A stretch of 18,124 nt of DNA from an uncultured Oscillospiraceae bacterium (GCA_934463345.1 CAKSJL010000035.1:1-18124); one strand, 5' to 3'; positions 7,522 to 15,653 are shown, numbered from the stretch's first letter. Notes: generated by a model from the letters alone, not told the origin. A program made the numbers and translations.

Positions 7522-7899
7522 TTATTCAAAGACGCCATACGGCTTTTCTGTTTCCAGAGTGCGGCATTCGTGCTTTTCATAATAGCCGATAAGCTCTCCG
7601 GAATCACTGCGCAGCGCTATCATATAAACATCTTTATTTTCTTTGGGATTATGAAAGGTAAAAACCCGGCTTACATCTTTTCTTTCACGAAAAAGCTCAA
7701 GCACTCTTTCTATTTTGTCATTAGAATCGCTGTTATGACAGTTCAGAAGAGATTTTCCGATTAATGCATAACCTCCTCTTTTGGCATAACGCTGTGCCGC
7801 AGACGGGTTCATATAAACAATTTCATGAGCTGTATTGCACACAACAACCGGCATTATTTCCGCATCAACTATACTTTTGAAAAAAGCCGAAAGTCCCAT
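7522..7899 (-). CDS. Stand-alone PAS-domain protein
   Basis: This 125-residue protein is essentially one PAS fold with no output domain. It opens with SIVDAEIMPVVVCNTAHEIV and YMNPSAAQRY, typical first PAS strands. A central GKSLLNCHNSDSNDKIERVL follows, then closing strands VYMIALRSDSGELIGYYE. The C54-H55 pair and following helix resemble the PAS domain attached to DUF438 proteins, where a CHPP-like motif occurs. The bound ligand, if any, is unknown. Its ribosome binding site (GGAGG) overlaps the queA stop codon, so it is tightly coupled to queA. It may act through a partner protein because it lacks kinase, cyclase or DNA-binding regions. Confidence 0.8.
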   Translation of the reverse strand: MGLSAFFKSIVDAEIMPVVVCNTAHEIVYMNPSAAQRYAKRGGYALIGKSLLNCHNSDSNDKIERVLELFRERKDVSRVFTFHNPKENKDVYMIALRSDSGELIGYYEKHECRTLETEKPYGVFE

Positions 7900-7909
7900 A
7901 AAAAGCCTC

Positions 7910-8935
7910 CTAAATTATAAGCATTGCGTCACCGAAGCTGAAAAATCTGTATTTTTCCTCAACAGCAATTTTATATGCGTTCATAGTTTTTTCATAGCCC
8001 AAAAATGCCGAAACAAGCATAATAAGCGTACTCTCCGGAAGATGAAAGTTTGTTACAAGTCCATCAAGAAGCTTGAATTTGTATCCCGGATAAATGAATA
8101 TATCTGTATATCCGTCACCTGGCTTTACCAGTCCGTCTTTAAGTTCCATACTTTCCAGAGTACGGCATGATGTTGTTCCTACAGCTATAACACGTCCGCC
8201 TGCTGCTCTGGTATGATTAATTTTCTCTGCCGTTTCTTCGCTGAGATGATAGTGCTCACTATGCATTTTATGCTTTAAAATATCGTCCTCTTTTACCGGA
8301 CGGAAAGTTCCAAGACCAACATGAAGTGTTACATAGGCTATATCAACACCCATTTTCTTTATGCCCTCAAGCATTTCCTTAGTAAAGTGAAGTCCGGCAG
8401 TAGGCGCAGCAGATGAACCTATTTCTTTTGAATAAACAGTCTGGTAGCGTTCCTTATCTTCAAGTTTATGTGTTATGTACGGCGGTAATGGCATCTGGCC
8501 AATCTCATCAAGCACTTCATAGAAGTTTCCGTCACATTCAAACTTTACAAGCCTGTTTCCGTCATCCTTAACTTCCGTTACGCATGCCCGGAGTTTTCCG
8601 CCGCCAAAAATAAATTCCGTTCCAACTTTGGCCTTTTTTCCTGGACGGCAGATAATTTCCCATAGCTTGTCACCTTTCTGTTCAAGCAGCAGAAATTCAA
8701 TAAAACTTCCTGTATCTTTCTTTTCACCATATAGTCTTGCCGGCAGCACTCTGGAATCATTCAGAACAAGCAAATCACCTTTTTTAAGATAACTGCATAA
8801 ATTATAGAAATGGTCATGGGTTATGCTTCCGCTTTCCCTGTCAATTTTCATAAGCCTTGAGTGATTTCTCGGTTCAACAGGTGTCTGAGCTATCAGCTCC
8901 TCAGGAAGATTATAATAAAAATCTGATTTTTTCAT
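7910..8935 (-). CDS. queA: S-adenosylmethionine:tRNA ribosyltransferase-isomerase
   Basis: This 341-residue enzyme transfers and rearranges the ribosyl part of S-adenosylmethionine onto preQ1 in tRNA to give epoxyqueuosine, the step after Tgt. Family motifs are all present: [19 protein letters not shown] (11-29), [14 protein letters not shown] (55-68), [13 protein letters not shown] (173-185), [12 protein letters not shown] (203-214), [12 protein letters not shown] (251-262) and [16 protein letters not shown] (289-304). I chose the ATG at 8933-8935 because GAGGTA lies just upstream and [14 protein letters not shown] is the normal N-terminus. An in-frame ATG 12 codons earlier lacks a ribosome binding site. 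It heads the leftward block. Confidence 0.97.
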   Translation of the reverse strand: MKKSDFYYNLPEELIAQTPVEPRNHSRLMKIDRESGSITHDHFYNLCSYLKKGDLLVLNDSRVLPARLYGEKKDTGSFIEFLLLEQKGDKLWEIICRPGKKAKVGTEFIFGGGKLRACVTEVKDDGNRLVKFECDGNFYEVLDEIGQMPLPPYITHKLEDKERYQTVYSKEIGSSAAPTAGLHFTKEMLEGIKKMGVDIAYVTLHVGLGTFRPVKEDDILKHKMHSEHYHLSEETAEKINHTRAAGGRVIAVGTTSCRTLESMELKDGLVKPGDGYTDIFIYPGYKFKLLDGLVTNFHLPESTLIMLVSAFLGYEKTMNAYKIAVEEKYRFFSFGDAMLII

Positions 8936-8964
8936 TTTTGTACCTCGAAATTTAAAAAACTGTA

Positions 8965-8993
8965 TTGACATAACAAGAATAACGTGATATTAT
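8965..8993 (+). promoter_or_regulatory. Sigma-A promoter of the lysine riboswitch-asd unit
   Basis: TTGACA (8965-8970) and TATTAT (8988-8993) are 17 nt apart; the -35 is perfect and the -10 matches 5 of 6. The predicted start at about 9000 falls exactly at the first nucleotides of riboswitch helix P1. Confidence 0.8.
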
Positions 8994-8994
8994 A
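8989..8994 (-). promoter_or_regulatory. Candidate -10 box for queA overlapping the asd -10
   Basis: The minus strand reads TATAAT at 8994-8989, sharing five bases with the plus-strand -10 box. The matching -35 position (9017-9012) is CAGCTG, a poor match, so this promoter is uncertain. No better candidate was seen upstream of queA. Confidence 0.35.
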
Positions 8995-9000
8995 AAACTA

Positions 9001-9164
9001 TGGTAGAGGTGCAGCTGCGATGAGTAGCGTCTGACAGGATAACCATTCCGATTTACGCAGATGTGAAAGGCAAAGCTGCCGAAGAACATTCCCTGGTAAG
9101 GTATGTTCTGATTGCAGTTTGAACAAAACTGTGATTGTCATCAGCGTTTGATGGAGAGCTATCG
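9001..9164 (+). ncRNA. Lysine riboswitch aptamer (L box)
   Basis: Conserved L-box blocks occur in order: TAGAGGTGC (9004-9012), AGTAGC (about 9023-9028), GTGAAAGGC (about 9063-9071), GCCGAAG (about 9078-9084), CTGG, and the closing GGAGAGCTA (9153-9161). Helix P1 can form between 9001-9006 and 9159-9164. This aptamer class binds lysine, and it sits directly upstream of asd-dapA-dapB, the expected targets. The signature match and context together make the call firm. Confidence 0.95.
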
Positions 9165-9219
9165 GCATTCGATTTGTAAAACAGTTGCAATGTCAATATT
9201 TCTATTATATCGTATGATG

Positions 9220-9245
9220 AGCCGGTTTTCAACCGGTTTTTTTAA
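9220..9245 (+). terminator. Terminator of the lysine riboswitch expression platform
   Basis: GCCGGTT (9221-9227) pairs with AACCGGT (9231-9237; one G-U) around a 3-nt loop, followed by a run of T. An antiterminator is possible: ATCGGC (9161-9166) can pair with GCCGGT (9221-9226). ATC belongs to the 3' arm of P1, so lysine binding would hold P1 closed and free the terminator. This predicts transcription of asd-dapA-dapB only when lysine is low. Confidence 0.85.
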
Positions 9246-9279
9246 TTTATTATATTTAACATGTGAGGAGTTTTTTAAA

Positions 9280-10359
9280 ATGAAGCAATTTAACGTCGGC
9301 ATAATCGGTGCAACAGGTATGGTTGGACAGAGATTTGCAACCTTACTTGAAAACCATCCATGGTTCAATGTCAAAGCTCTTGCTGCTTCACCGAGATCAG
9401 CAGGTAAAACTTATGAAGAAGCTGTTGGATCAAGATGGGCAATGAAAGTGCCTATGCCGGAAAAAATGAAAAATATGATTATCTTCAACGCCGTTGAAGA
9501 TATCGAAAAAATTGGTGAGCTTGTAGATTTCGTTTTCTGCGCAGTTGATATGAAAAAAGACGAGATAAAGGCACTTGAGGAAAGATACGCAAAAGCTGAG
9601 ATCCCTGTAGTTTCAAATAACTCGGCACACAGAAGTACACCTGATGTTCCGATGGTAGTTCCTGAAATAAATGATGATCACATTGAAATTATTGCTTCAC
9701 AGAAAAAGCGTCTCGGAACAAAGAAGGGATTTATTGCGGTCAAGTCAAACTGTTCAATCCAGAGTTATGTTCCGGCTTTGAATCCTCTCAGAGAATTCGG
9801 ACTCAAAAAGGTTCTTGCCTGCACATATCAGGCAATTTCAGGAGCTGGAAAGACATTTGAAACATGGCCTGAAATGATTGATAACCTTATTCCTTTTATT
9901 GGCGGGGAAGAAGAAAAATCAGAACAGGAACCGCTCAAGGTATGGGGTCATATAGAGGGCGACAAAATTGTTAATGCCACAGAACCTGCAATTACAACAC
10001 AGTGCCTGAGAGTTCCTGTATCAGACGGTCATACAGCTGCTGTTTTTGTTTCATTTGACAAGAAGCCTTCAAAAGAAGAAATTCTTAAAAAGTGGGCTGA
10101 ATTCAAAGGCGCACCTCAGGAACTGAAGCTTCCTTCAGCTCCAAAGCAGTTTATTCACTACTTTGAAGAGGATAACCGTCCGCAGGCTAAGCTTGACAGG
10201 AATCTTGAAGGTGGTATGGCAGTTTCAACCGGACGTTTAAGAGAAGACACGCAGTATGATTATAAATTCGTATGCCTTTCACACAATACATTAAGAGGTG
10301 CTGCAGGCGGCGGCGTTCTTCTTGCTGAGCTTCTTGCTGCAAAGGGATACTTTGACTGA
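9280..10359 (+). CDS. asd: Aspartate-semialdehyde dehydrogenase
   Basis: This 359-residue enzyme makes aspartate semialdehyde from aspartyl phosphate with NADPH, the branch point to lysine and cell-wall diaminopimelate and to threonine and methionine. It shows the Rossmann loop GATGMVGQ (10-17) and NNSAHR (113-118). The catalytic C158 lies in [14 protein letters not shown], and the substrate-binding R244 and H251 follow in [13 protein letters not shown]. Length and motif spacing fit the archaeal/fungal-like subgroup of the family rather than the shorter enterobacterial form. The ATG at 9280 follows TGAGGAG by 9 nt. An open frame running upstream through the riboswitch is not coding. It is first in the lysine unit. 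Confidence 0.96.
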   Translation: MKQFNVGIIGATGMVGQRFATLLENHPWFNVKALAASPRSAGKTYEEAVGSRWAMKVPMPEKMKNMIIFNAVEDIEKIGELVDFVFCAVDMKKDEIKALEERYAKAEIPVVSNNSAHRSTPDVPMVVPEINDDHIEIIASQKKRLGTKKGFIAVKSNCSIQSYVPALNPLREFGLKKVLACTYQAISGAGKTFETWPEMIDNLIPFIGGEEEKSEQEPLKVWGHIEGDKIVNATEPAITTQCLRVPVSDGHTAAVFVSFDKKPSKEEILKKWAEFKGAPQELKLPSAPKQFIHYFEEDNRPQAKLDRNLEGGMAVSTGRLREDTQYDYKFVCLSHNTLRGAAGGGVLLAELLAAKGYFD

Positions 10360-10430
10360 TATGCAGTATTAAGTATTGTCATGATACGAATTTTCAGATT
10401 GCCGAAATATGCGGCAGAATGGAGATAATT

Positions 10431-11318
10431 ATGAAAAACACTATTTTTACCGGAGCCGGGGTTGCGATAATTACCCCTATGAATGCTGACGGTTCTATTA
10501 ACTATGACGGCTTTGCCGAAAACATAGAGTATCAGATTAAAAATGGGACTGATGCTATAATTGTTTGCGGCACAACAGGCGAAGCGTCTACAATGACCGA
10601 TGAGGAGCATATCGAATGCATAAGATTTGCTGTTGAAAAAACAGCCGGAAGAATCCCTGTAATAGCCGGAACAGGAAGCAATGATACAAGGTATGCTGTC
10701 GAACTCTCAAAAGTTGCGCAAGAAAAGGGAGCAGATGGACTTCTGCTTGTAACGCCTTACTATAACAAGTCATCGCAGAAGGGACTTATAGCTCATTTCG
10801 GTGCTGTTGCAGAGGCAGTTGATATTCCGATTATTCTCTATAATATTCCTGGAAGAACAGGAGTCAGCATAGATATCGGAACATATAAAAAACTTGCTGA
10901 ATACAAGAACATAGTAGCTGTAAAGGAAGCAAGCGGAAATATAAGCTACACTACAAAACTTATTGCGAGCTGCGGTGATGTTCTGGATGTTTACAGCGGT
11001 AATGATGATATGATCGTCCCTATGATGTCAATCGGGGCAAAGGGAGTTATTTCAGTTCTTTCAAATGTTATGCCTAAGGAAACTCATGAAATGGCACAGC
11101 TTTGTCTGAATAACAACTGTGATGAGGCAGCAAAGCTTCAGATGAAGTACTTAGAGCTTATCAATGATCTCTTTATTGAGGTAAATCCTATACCTGTAAA
11201 GGAAGCCATGAACATGATGGGAATGCCGTCTGGTCCTTGCAGACTTCCTCTTTGTGAAATGACAGATGAACATAAGGAAAAGCTGAGAGCTTCACTTGCA
11301 AAATTCAATCTTTTATAA
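10431..11318 (+). CDS. dapA: 4-hydroxy-tetrahydrodipicolinate synthase
   Basis: This 295-residue class I aldolase condenses pyruvate with aspartate semialdehyde, the first committed step to lysine. The Schiff-base lysine is K165 in VAVKEASGNI. The catalytic triad partners are T49 in CGTTGEASTM and Y137 in ILYNIPGRTG; the second triad tyrosine probably lies in TPYYNKSSQKG (108-118). I chose the ATG at 10431 because GGAG lies 6 nt upstream. An in-frame ATG at 10419 would contain that ribosome binding site and is rejected. It lies 71 nt after asd with a short TGCCG/CGGCA hairpin before the ribosome binding site. Confidence 0.97.
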   Translation: MKNTIFTGAGVAIITPMNADGSINYDGFAENIEYQIKNGTDAIIVCGTTGEASTMTDEEHIECIRFAVEKTAGRIPVIAGTGSNDTRYAVELSKVAQEKGADGLLLVTPYYNKSSQKGLIAHFGAVAEAVDIPIILYNIPGRTGVSIDIGTYKKLAEYKNIVAVKEASGNISYTTKLIASCGDVLDVYSGNDDMIVPMMSIGAKGVISVLSNVMPKETHEMAQLCLNNNCDEAAKLQMKYLELINDLFIEVNPIPVKEAMNMMGMPSGPCRLPLCEMTDEHKEKLRASLAKFNLL

Positions 11319-11369
11319 TCTGTCTTTTAAAAAGTTCTACACAGATTCTAAAAGCAATATTGTCTAAGC

Positions 11370-11412
11370 ATCAAAGCGTGTTCGCAGCCTTAGTCTCTGA
11401 ACACGCTTTGGT
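11370..11412. repeat. Inverted repeat (14-bp hairpin) between dapA and dapB
   Basis: The arms 11370-11383 and 11399-11412 are complementary over 14 positions (one G-U in RNA) around a 15-nt loop. Neither side is followed by a T tract, so it does not look like a normal terminator. It may be an RNA-processing or stabilising element, a copy of an intergenic repeat, or a protein-binding operator. Sequence alone cannot decide. Confidence 0.6.
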
Positions 11413-11450
11413 TATATATTACTGTTTTAACGAAAGGAATAATACATAAT

Positions 11451-12209
11451 ATGACTAAAATAGTTATAAGCGGTGCGAACGGCAAAATGGGAAAAAACGT
11501 ATACAACTGCATTATGCAGCGTAATGACTGCACTGTTTCAGCCGGAATTGATATAAATACAGACAAGTATGCTGATTTTGAAATATACAAGTCAATATCT
11601 GATCTTCCTGAAAAGCCTGATGTAATAATCGACTATTCTCACCCTTCATTTCTTGACTCACTATTGGAATATTGTCTTTCCACTGGAACTCCAGTCGTTC
11701 TTGCTACAACCGGCTACAGCGAAGAACAAATTCTGAAAATAAAAAAAGCTGCCGAACAGATTCCGGTTTTCTTTTCATGGAATATGTCGCTTGGAATTAA
11801 CCTTCTTGTTCAGCTTGCCAAAAAGGCGACTTCCATTCTTGGAAACCAGTTCGACATTGAAATCATTGAAAAACATCATAATCAGAAAATTGATGCACCG
11901 AGCGGTACTGCTCTTATGATTGCAAACGCTATAAATGAAACGAGAAACAACGAAATGAAGTATGTTTATGACAGACACTCCAGACGTCAGAAGCGTGAAC
12001 CTGAAGAAATTGGAATACATGCTGTAAGAGGCGGAACAATTGTAGGCGTTCATGAAGTAATGTTCTGCGGCAATGATGAAACTATTACAATTTCACATTC
12101 TGCGTCTTCAAAAGCGGTATTTGCTGAAGGTTCTATAAATGCAGCTGTTTTTATAAAATCACAGTCTGCCGGAATTTATGACATGGGAAATATTGTCGAA
12201 AGTAAATAA
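11451..12209 (+). CDS. dapB: 4-hydroxy-tetrahydrodipicolinate reductase
   Basis: This 252-residue NAD(P)H enzyme reduces the DapA product to tetrahydrodipicolinate. The dinucleotide loop GANGKMG is at 8-14. The DapB signature EIIEKHHNQKIDAPSGTAL (137-155) contains the catalytic histidine pair near 142-143 and K146, and RGGTIVGVHEVMF (193-205) is conserved. Length is normal. The ribosome binding site AAAGGA lies 12 nt from the ATG, a rather long spacing. It lies 132 nt after dapA across the hairpin at 11370-11412. I see no clear promoter in that gap, so transcription probably continues from the riboswitch promoter. The terminator at 12245-12270 closes the unit. Confidence 0.96.
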   Translation: MTKIVISGANGKMGKNVYNCIMQRNDCTVSAGIDINTDKYADFEIYKSISDLPEKPDVIIDYSHPSFLDSLLEYCLSTGTPVVLATTGYSEEQILKIKKAAEQIPVFFSWNMSLGINLLVQLAKKATSILGNQFDIEIIEKHHNQKIDAPSGTALMIANAINETRNNEMKYVYDRHSRRQKREPEEIGIHAVRGGTIVGVHEVMFCGNDETITISHSASSKAVFAEGSINAAVFIKSQSAGIYDMGNIVESK

Positions 12210-12244
12210 GATATACTGCAAAATAAGATTTATTTCCAATTATT

Positions 12245-12276
12245 TGGGCGGCCATTGGTCGCCCATTAATTTTAAT
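12245..12276 (+). terminator. Terminator of the asd-dapA-dapB unit
   Basis: TGGGCGGCC (12245-12253) pairs with GGTCGCCCA (12257-12265; one G-U) across a 3-nt loop, followed by TTAATTTTAAT. It lies about 35 nt after the dapB stop. Confidence 0.8.
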
Positions 12277-12359
12277 CAAATCTCCGAAAATATTTCTGTA
12301 ACCAGTAAAAGCCTACAGGCATATTATAATATAACAAAACATTTAAGGAGATGAACTGT

Positions 12360-12698
12360 ATGGATTCCGTAACTGTAACTGTAATTATAGTAATTGGTGT
12401 TATTGCACTTATTGAAGTGGTGAATTTTATGCTTAAAATTCCGCTGAGCGGCAACCAAGAAGGAATGATAGCCCTTGCAGTATTTAATAAAAAGGATGAT
12501 ATCCATTCAGGACTTGAAAGCATTGTACATAAACTAAAACTGACTGACAGTGAAATGATACGGAAAGTAATTATTATCGAAAATAACCTTAGCAGTCTAC
12601 AGCTGGAAATATGTAAGGATTTCTGCGAAAGGTATGACTTTTTTGAAATGTCGAATGTTGAGAATATTTCCAGTTTAATTTTTTCCACAGAAAAATAG
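12360..12698 (+). CDS. Membrane-anchored protein of unknown function
   Basis: This 112-residue protein has one N-terminal membrane helix (about residues 4-26) and a soluble C-terminal domain of about 80 residues. The soluble part alternates strand and helix: MIALAVFNK, then GLESIVHKLKL, then RKVIIIENNL, then LEICKDFCERYDFFEM. This looks like half of a Rossmann-like or glycosyltransferase-A-like sheet, and I recall similar short anchored proteins in Clostridia without an assigned role. I chose the ATG at 12360 because AAGGAG ends 9 nt upstream; an in-frame ATG at 12351 directly abuts that site. A TATAAT at 12325-12330 may be its -10 box, but no good -35 accompanies it. Confidence 0.7.
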   Translation: MDSVTVTVIIVIGVIALIEVVNFMLKIPLSGNQEGMIALAVFNKKDDIHSGLESIVHKLKLTDSEMIRKVIIIENNLSSLQLEICKDFCERYDFFEMSNVENISSLIFSTEK

Positions 12699-12708
12699 TT
12701 TAAAGTAA

Positions 12709-12737
12709 TTGCATTCCTCTAAAAAAAAATGTATAAT
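12709..12737 (+). promoter_or_regulatory. Probable promoter of the recD2-comF-mreB group
   Basis: A perfect TATAAT at 12732-12737 is preceded at 17 nt by TTGCAT (12709-12714), which matches the -35 consensus at only 3 of 6 positions. The spacer contains a run of nine A. The predicted start leaves a short leader to the recD2 ATG at 12773. Confidence 0.5.
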
Positions 12738-12772
12738 ATAAGATATGATGTGTTATTTTGAAAGGACATAAA

Positions 12773-14983
12773 ATGGAAGAAACAACTTTAAAAATTGAAG
12801 GAACTGTTGAAAATGTTTTATACAGAAATGAATCCAACGGATATACGGTTCTTGACATTGACACTGGAGGAGAGCTTGTTACAGCTGTCGGCGAGCTTGG
12901 CGATGTTGAAAGCGGAGAGACTCTGCTTCTTGAAGGCTCATATGTAACCCATCCAAAGTTCGGCGTTCAGTTTAAAACAGAATACTGCGAAAGAAAACTT
13001 CCTAACACATCTGTAAATATCCGTAAATACCTTTCATCAGGTACAATTAAAGGCATAGGTCCTGCACTTGCCAAGCGTATTGTTGACGTATTTGGTGAAC
13101 AAACGCTTGAAATAATGGAAAAAGAACCGCAAAGACTTCGTGAAATAAAGGGTATATCTGCACAGAAATGCGAGGACATTGCAAATGAAGTTCAGAAAAT
13201 TTTTAATCTGCGGCATCTTATGATTTTTTTATCACAGTATGGAATAAAAGCCGGATATGCCATGAAAGCCTATCAGCAATGGGGATTACAGGCTATAGAG
13301 CTTATTAAAAGTAATCCCTACTGCATGTGCGGGTTTCCGACAGGTCTCCCCTTTAAAAAAGCTGAAAGCGTTGCCGGTGAAATGAACATACCGCATGACT
13401 CACATAAGCGAATTCATGCTGGTATTGTATTTATTCTTGAGGAAAATGCAAACGCAGGACACTCCTGTATACCTATTGATAAACTTGAAACGCTTGCGTG
13501 TCAGTATCTTCAGATTTCTCAGTCAGATTTTTATGATGTCTATAATGAAATGATAGACGATGAGTATATTTTTGAATACCTTAAAAATGACAGAGGATTT
13601 ATTTATCTATCTGATTATTATAATGCTGAAAGGTATATTGCAGGAAGAATATCTGTTTTAAAGGCTTTTTCCAGTCCTGATGATTACGACTATGAGCAGC
13701 TTATCGATATGGAAGAGGAACAAAACGGAATTCATTATGAAAAGCTCCAGCGCAAAGCCATTACAACAGCACTTTCCAGAGGAATTATGATTATGACCGG
13801 AGGCCCTGGAACAGGTAAAACCACAACGCTTAATGCAATAATTTCGCTTTATGAAAAAAAAGGTGAAACAGTGTTGCTTGCAGCACCAACCGGGCGTGCA
13901 GCAAAAAGAATGTCAGATTTGACCGGACGTGATGCAAGAACTATACATAGACTTCTGGAAGTTGAATATGATGCAAACGGAAAGTTAAAATTCAAGCATG
14001 ATGAAAGCAATCCTCTTGAAAGCGATGTTGTTGTAGTTGATGAAATGTCAATGGTTGATGTTATACTGTTTGAGAGCCTGCTGCGTTCGCTGAAGCTTAA
14101 CTGCCGGCTTATCATGGTCGGTGACAGCGATCAACTTCCGTCTGTCGGGGCAGGAAATCTTCTTAAATCACTAATTGAAAGCAATTGTCTGCCGGTTATT
14201 GAACTGAAAGAAATCTTTCGCCAGGCAGAACAGAGCTGTATTGTAACAAATGCACACAGAATAGTAAACGGAGAACTTCCTGATCTGTCACAAAAGAATA
14301 ATGACTTTTTCTTTTTCAAACGCTCTGATGCTCAGCTCGCCTCAAATCTTATTGTTGACCTTGTAAAAACGAGGCTGCCGAAAGCATATAAATACTCCCC
14401 TACTGACGATATACAGGTCATTTCTCCATCCAGAAAAGGCATTATGGGAATTGTAGAGCTGAACAAAATCCTTCAGGAACAGCTTAATCCAAAACAGATC
14501 GCTAAAAAAGAAGTAAAAACACCCATATATACCTTTCGTGAGGGTGACAAAATAATGCAGACAAAAAACAATTACGACATCACATGGAGCAAGGATGGAG
14601 AACAAGGCGCAGGCATATACAATGGGGATATCGGAAAAATTCTGAGCATAAATCGTGCAAGGCTTGAAGCGGTGGTTGATTTTGATGGACGTACAGCCTG
14701 TTACACTTTTGATATGATGAACCAGCTTGAGCTTGCCTATGCAATAACTGTACATAAAAGTCAGGGAAGCGAATTTGAAGCGGTGATCATTCCTCTTCTT
14801 GGAGGGTTTGACAAGTTGTATTACAGAAATCTGCTTTATACCGCCGTTACAAGAGCTAAAAGGCTTTTGATAATTATCGGTGATGAAAAAATAGTTGATA
14901 AAATGGTTAACAATAACAAGAGGACAAACCGTTATACCTGTCTTACAGCTATGCTTAAAGAGGAAATGCGAAGCAATGAATAA
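12773..14983 (+). CDS. recD2: ATP-dependent DNA helicase RecD2
   Basis: This 736-residue superfamily 1B helicase is of the RecD2 (RecD/TraA) type, which acts in DNA repair without RecBC. An N-terminal OB-like region is followed by a helix-hairpin-helix segment (GTIKGIGPALAKRI, then LREIKGISAQKCEDIA). Walker A GGPGTGKTT is at about 343-351 and Walker B VVVVDEMS at about 419-426. GDSDQLPSVG lies at about 450-459. Near the C-terminus are YAITVHKSQGSEF and LLYTAVTRAKRLL. Length fits RecD2. The ATG at 12773 follows AAAGGA by 6 nt; a TTG five codons earlier directly abuts that site and is rejected. The end overlaps comF by 8 nt. Confidence 0.95.
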   Translation: MEETTLKIEGTVENVLYRNESNGYTVLDIDTGGELVTAVGELGDVESGETLLLEGSYVTHPKFGVQFKTEYCERKLPNTSVNIRKYLSSGTIKGIGPALAKRIVDVFGEQTLEIMEKEPQRLREIKGISAQKCEDIANEVQKIFNLRHLMIFLSQYGIKAGYAMKAYQQWGLQAIELIKSNPYCMCGFPTGLPFKKAESVAGEMNIPHDSHKRIHAGIVFILEENANAGHSCIPIDKLETLACQYLQISQSDFYDVYNEMIDDEYIFEYLKNDRGFIYLSDYYNAERYIAGRISVLKAFSSPDDYDYEQLIDMEEEQNGIHYEKLQRKAITTALSRGIMIMTGGPGTGKTTTLNAIISLYEKKGETVLLAAPTGRAAKRMSDLTGRDARTIHRLLEVEYDANGKLKFKHDESNPLESDVVVVDEMSMVDVILFESLLRSLKLNCRLIMVGDSDQLPSVGAGNLLKSLIESNCLPVIELKEIFRQAEQSCIVTNAHRIVNGELPDLSQKNNDFFFFKRSDAQLASNLIVDLVKTRLPKAYKYSPTDDIQVISPSRKGIMGIVELNKILQEQLNPKQIAKKEVKTPIYTFREGDKIMQTKNNYDITWSKDGEQGAGIYNGDIGKILSINRARLEAVVDFDGRTACYTFDMMNQLELAYAITVHKSQGSEFEAVIIPLLGGFDKLYYRNLLYTAVTRAKRLLIIIGDEKIVDKMVNNNKRTNRYTCLTAMLKEEMRSNE

Positions 14984-15653
14984 AATACTGAGCTATATTT
15001 CAGATATATTTTTTCCAAACCGCTGTCCTGTATGCAATGCTTTTATTGAATGGAATAAATGCATATGCCCCGAATGTGAACAGTCGCTTAAAGCGTTTCC
15101 GGAAAATATATGCAAAGGTTGTGGAAAGACAGAATGCTTTTGCAGTGAAAAGACATATGACAAGGCTATGGCATGCTTTTATTATGAAGGAAAAGCGAAA
15201 GACGGTATACTTTCTCTTAAAGATGGTCATAAGGAATTCGGTATTTACATAGGAAAGCTGCTGGGAAACAGATTTCTTGAAGAGGATTTTAAGGCTGACG
15301 CTGTTATACCTGTACCAATGTCAAAAGAATCGTACAGAAAACGAAGGTATAATCAGGCTGAAGTAATTGGTGAACAGATAGCAGAGATAAACCATATAAA
15401 ACTTTTAAACGGAATTCTTTACAAGAAAAATTCAGCAGTTCAGCATTCACTAAATAAAGCTGAACGAACTAAAAATACATCTGCCTTTTATTCTGAAAAG
15501 AAATTCAGGCTGTATGATATGAATATAATTTTGTGTGATGATGTACTCACCACCGGAAGTACACTTAACAAATGCGCTTCCCTGCTTAAAGAAATTGGAG
15601 CCGCAGAGGTTTACGCCGCTGTTGGAACAACAACAAAACTAAAAAAGGAATGA
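14976..15653 (+). CDS. comF: ComF family phosphoribosyltransferase-like protein
   Basis: This 225-residue protein has an N-terminal cysteine-rich zinc-binding region (C17-C20, C31-C34, C46-C49 and C54-C56 pairs). It ends in a phosphoribosyltransferase domain with the PRPP loop IILCDDVLTTGST (185-197). RKRRYNQAEVIGEQIA (121-136) is the usual ComF motif. ComF is required for DNA uptake in Bacillus subtilis, but it occurs in many bacteria without known competence, so competence here is not established. The chosen ATG at 14976 follows GAGGAAA by about 9 nt and overlaps the recD2 end by 8 nt, indicating coupling. An open frame extending upstream into recD2 is not the start. Confidence 0.92.
   Translation: MNKILSYISDIFFPNRCPVCNAFIEWNKCICPECEQSLKAFPENICKGCGKTECFCSEKTYDKAMACFYYEGKAKDGILSLKDGHKEFGIYIGKLLGNRFLEEDFKADAVIPVPMSKESYRKRRYNQAEVIGEQIAEINHIKLLNGILYKKNSAVQHSLNKAERTKNTSAFYSEKKFRLYDMNIILCDDVLTTGSTLNKCASLLKEIGAAEVYAAVGTTTKLKKE

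Noticed and set aside
8936..8990. preQ1 riboswitch in the queA leader
   Set aside because: The leader is short and lacks the CU-rich hairpin and A-rich tail of preQ1 aptamers.
9112..9279. Open frame extending asd upstream by 56 codons through the riboswitch
   Set aside because: It runs through conserved lysine aptamer and terminator sequence. The ATG at 9280 has a good ribosome binding site and gives the normal N-terminus.
14895..14975. Upstream start for comF inside recD2
   Set aside because: The added residues are the recD2 C-terminal region in another frame. The ATG at 14976 has a ribosome binding site and the ComF N-terminus.
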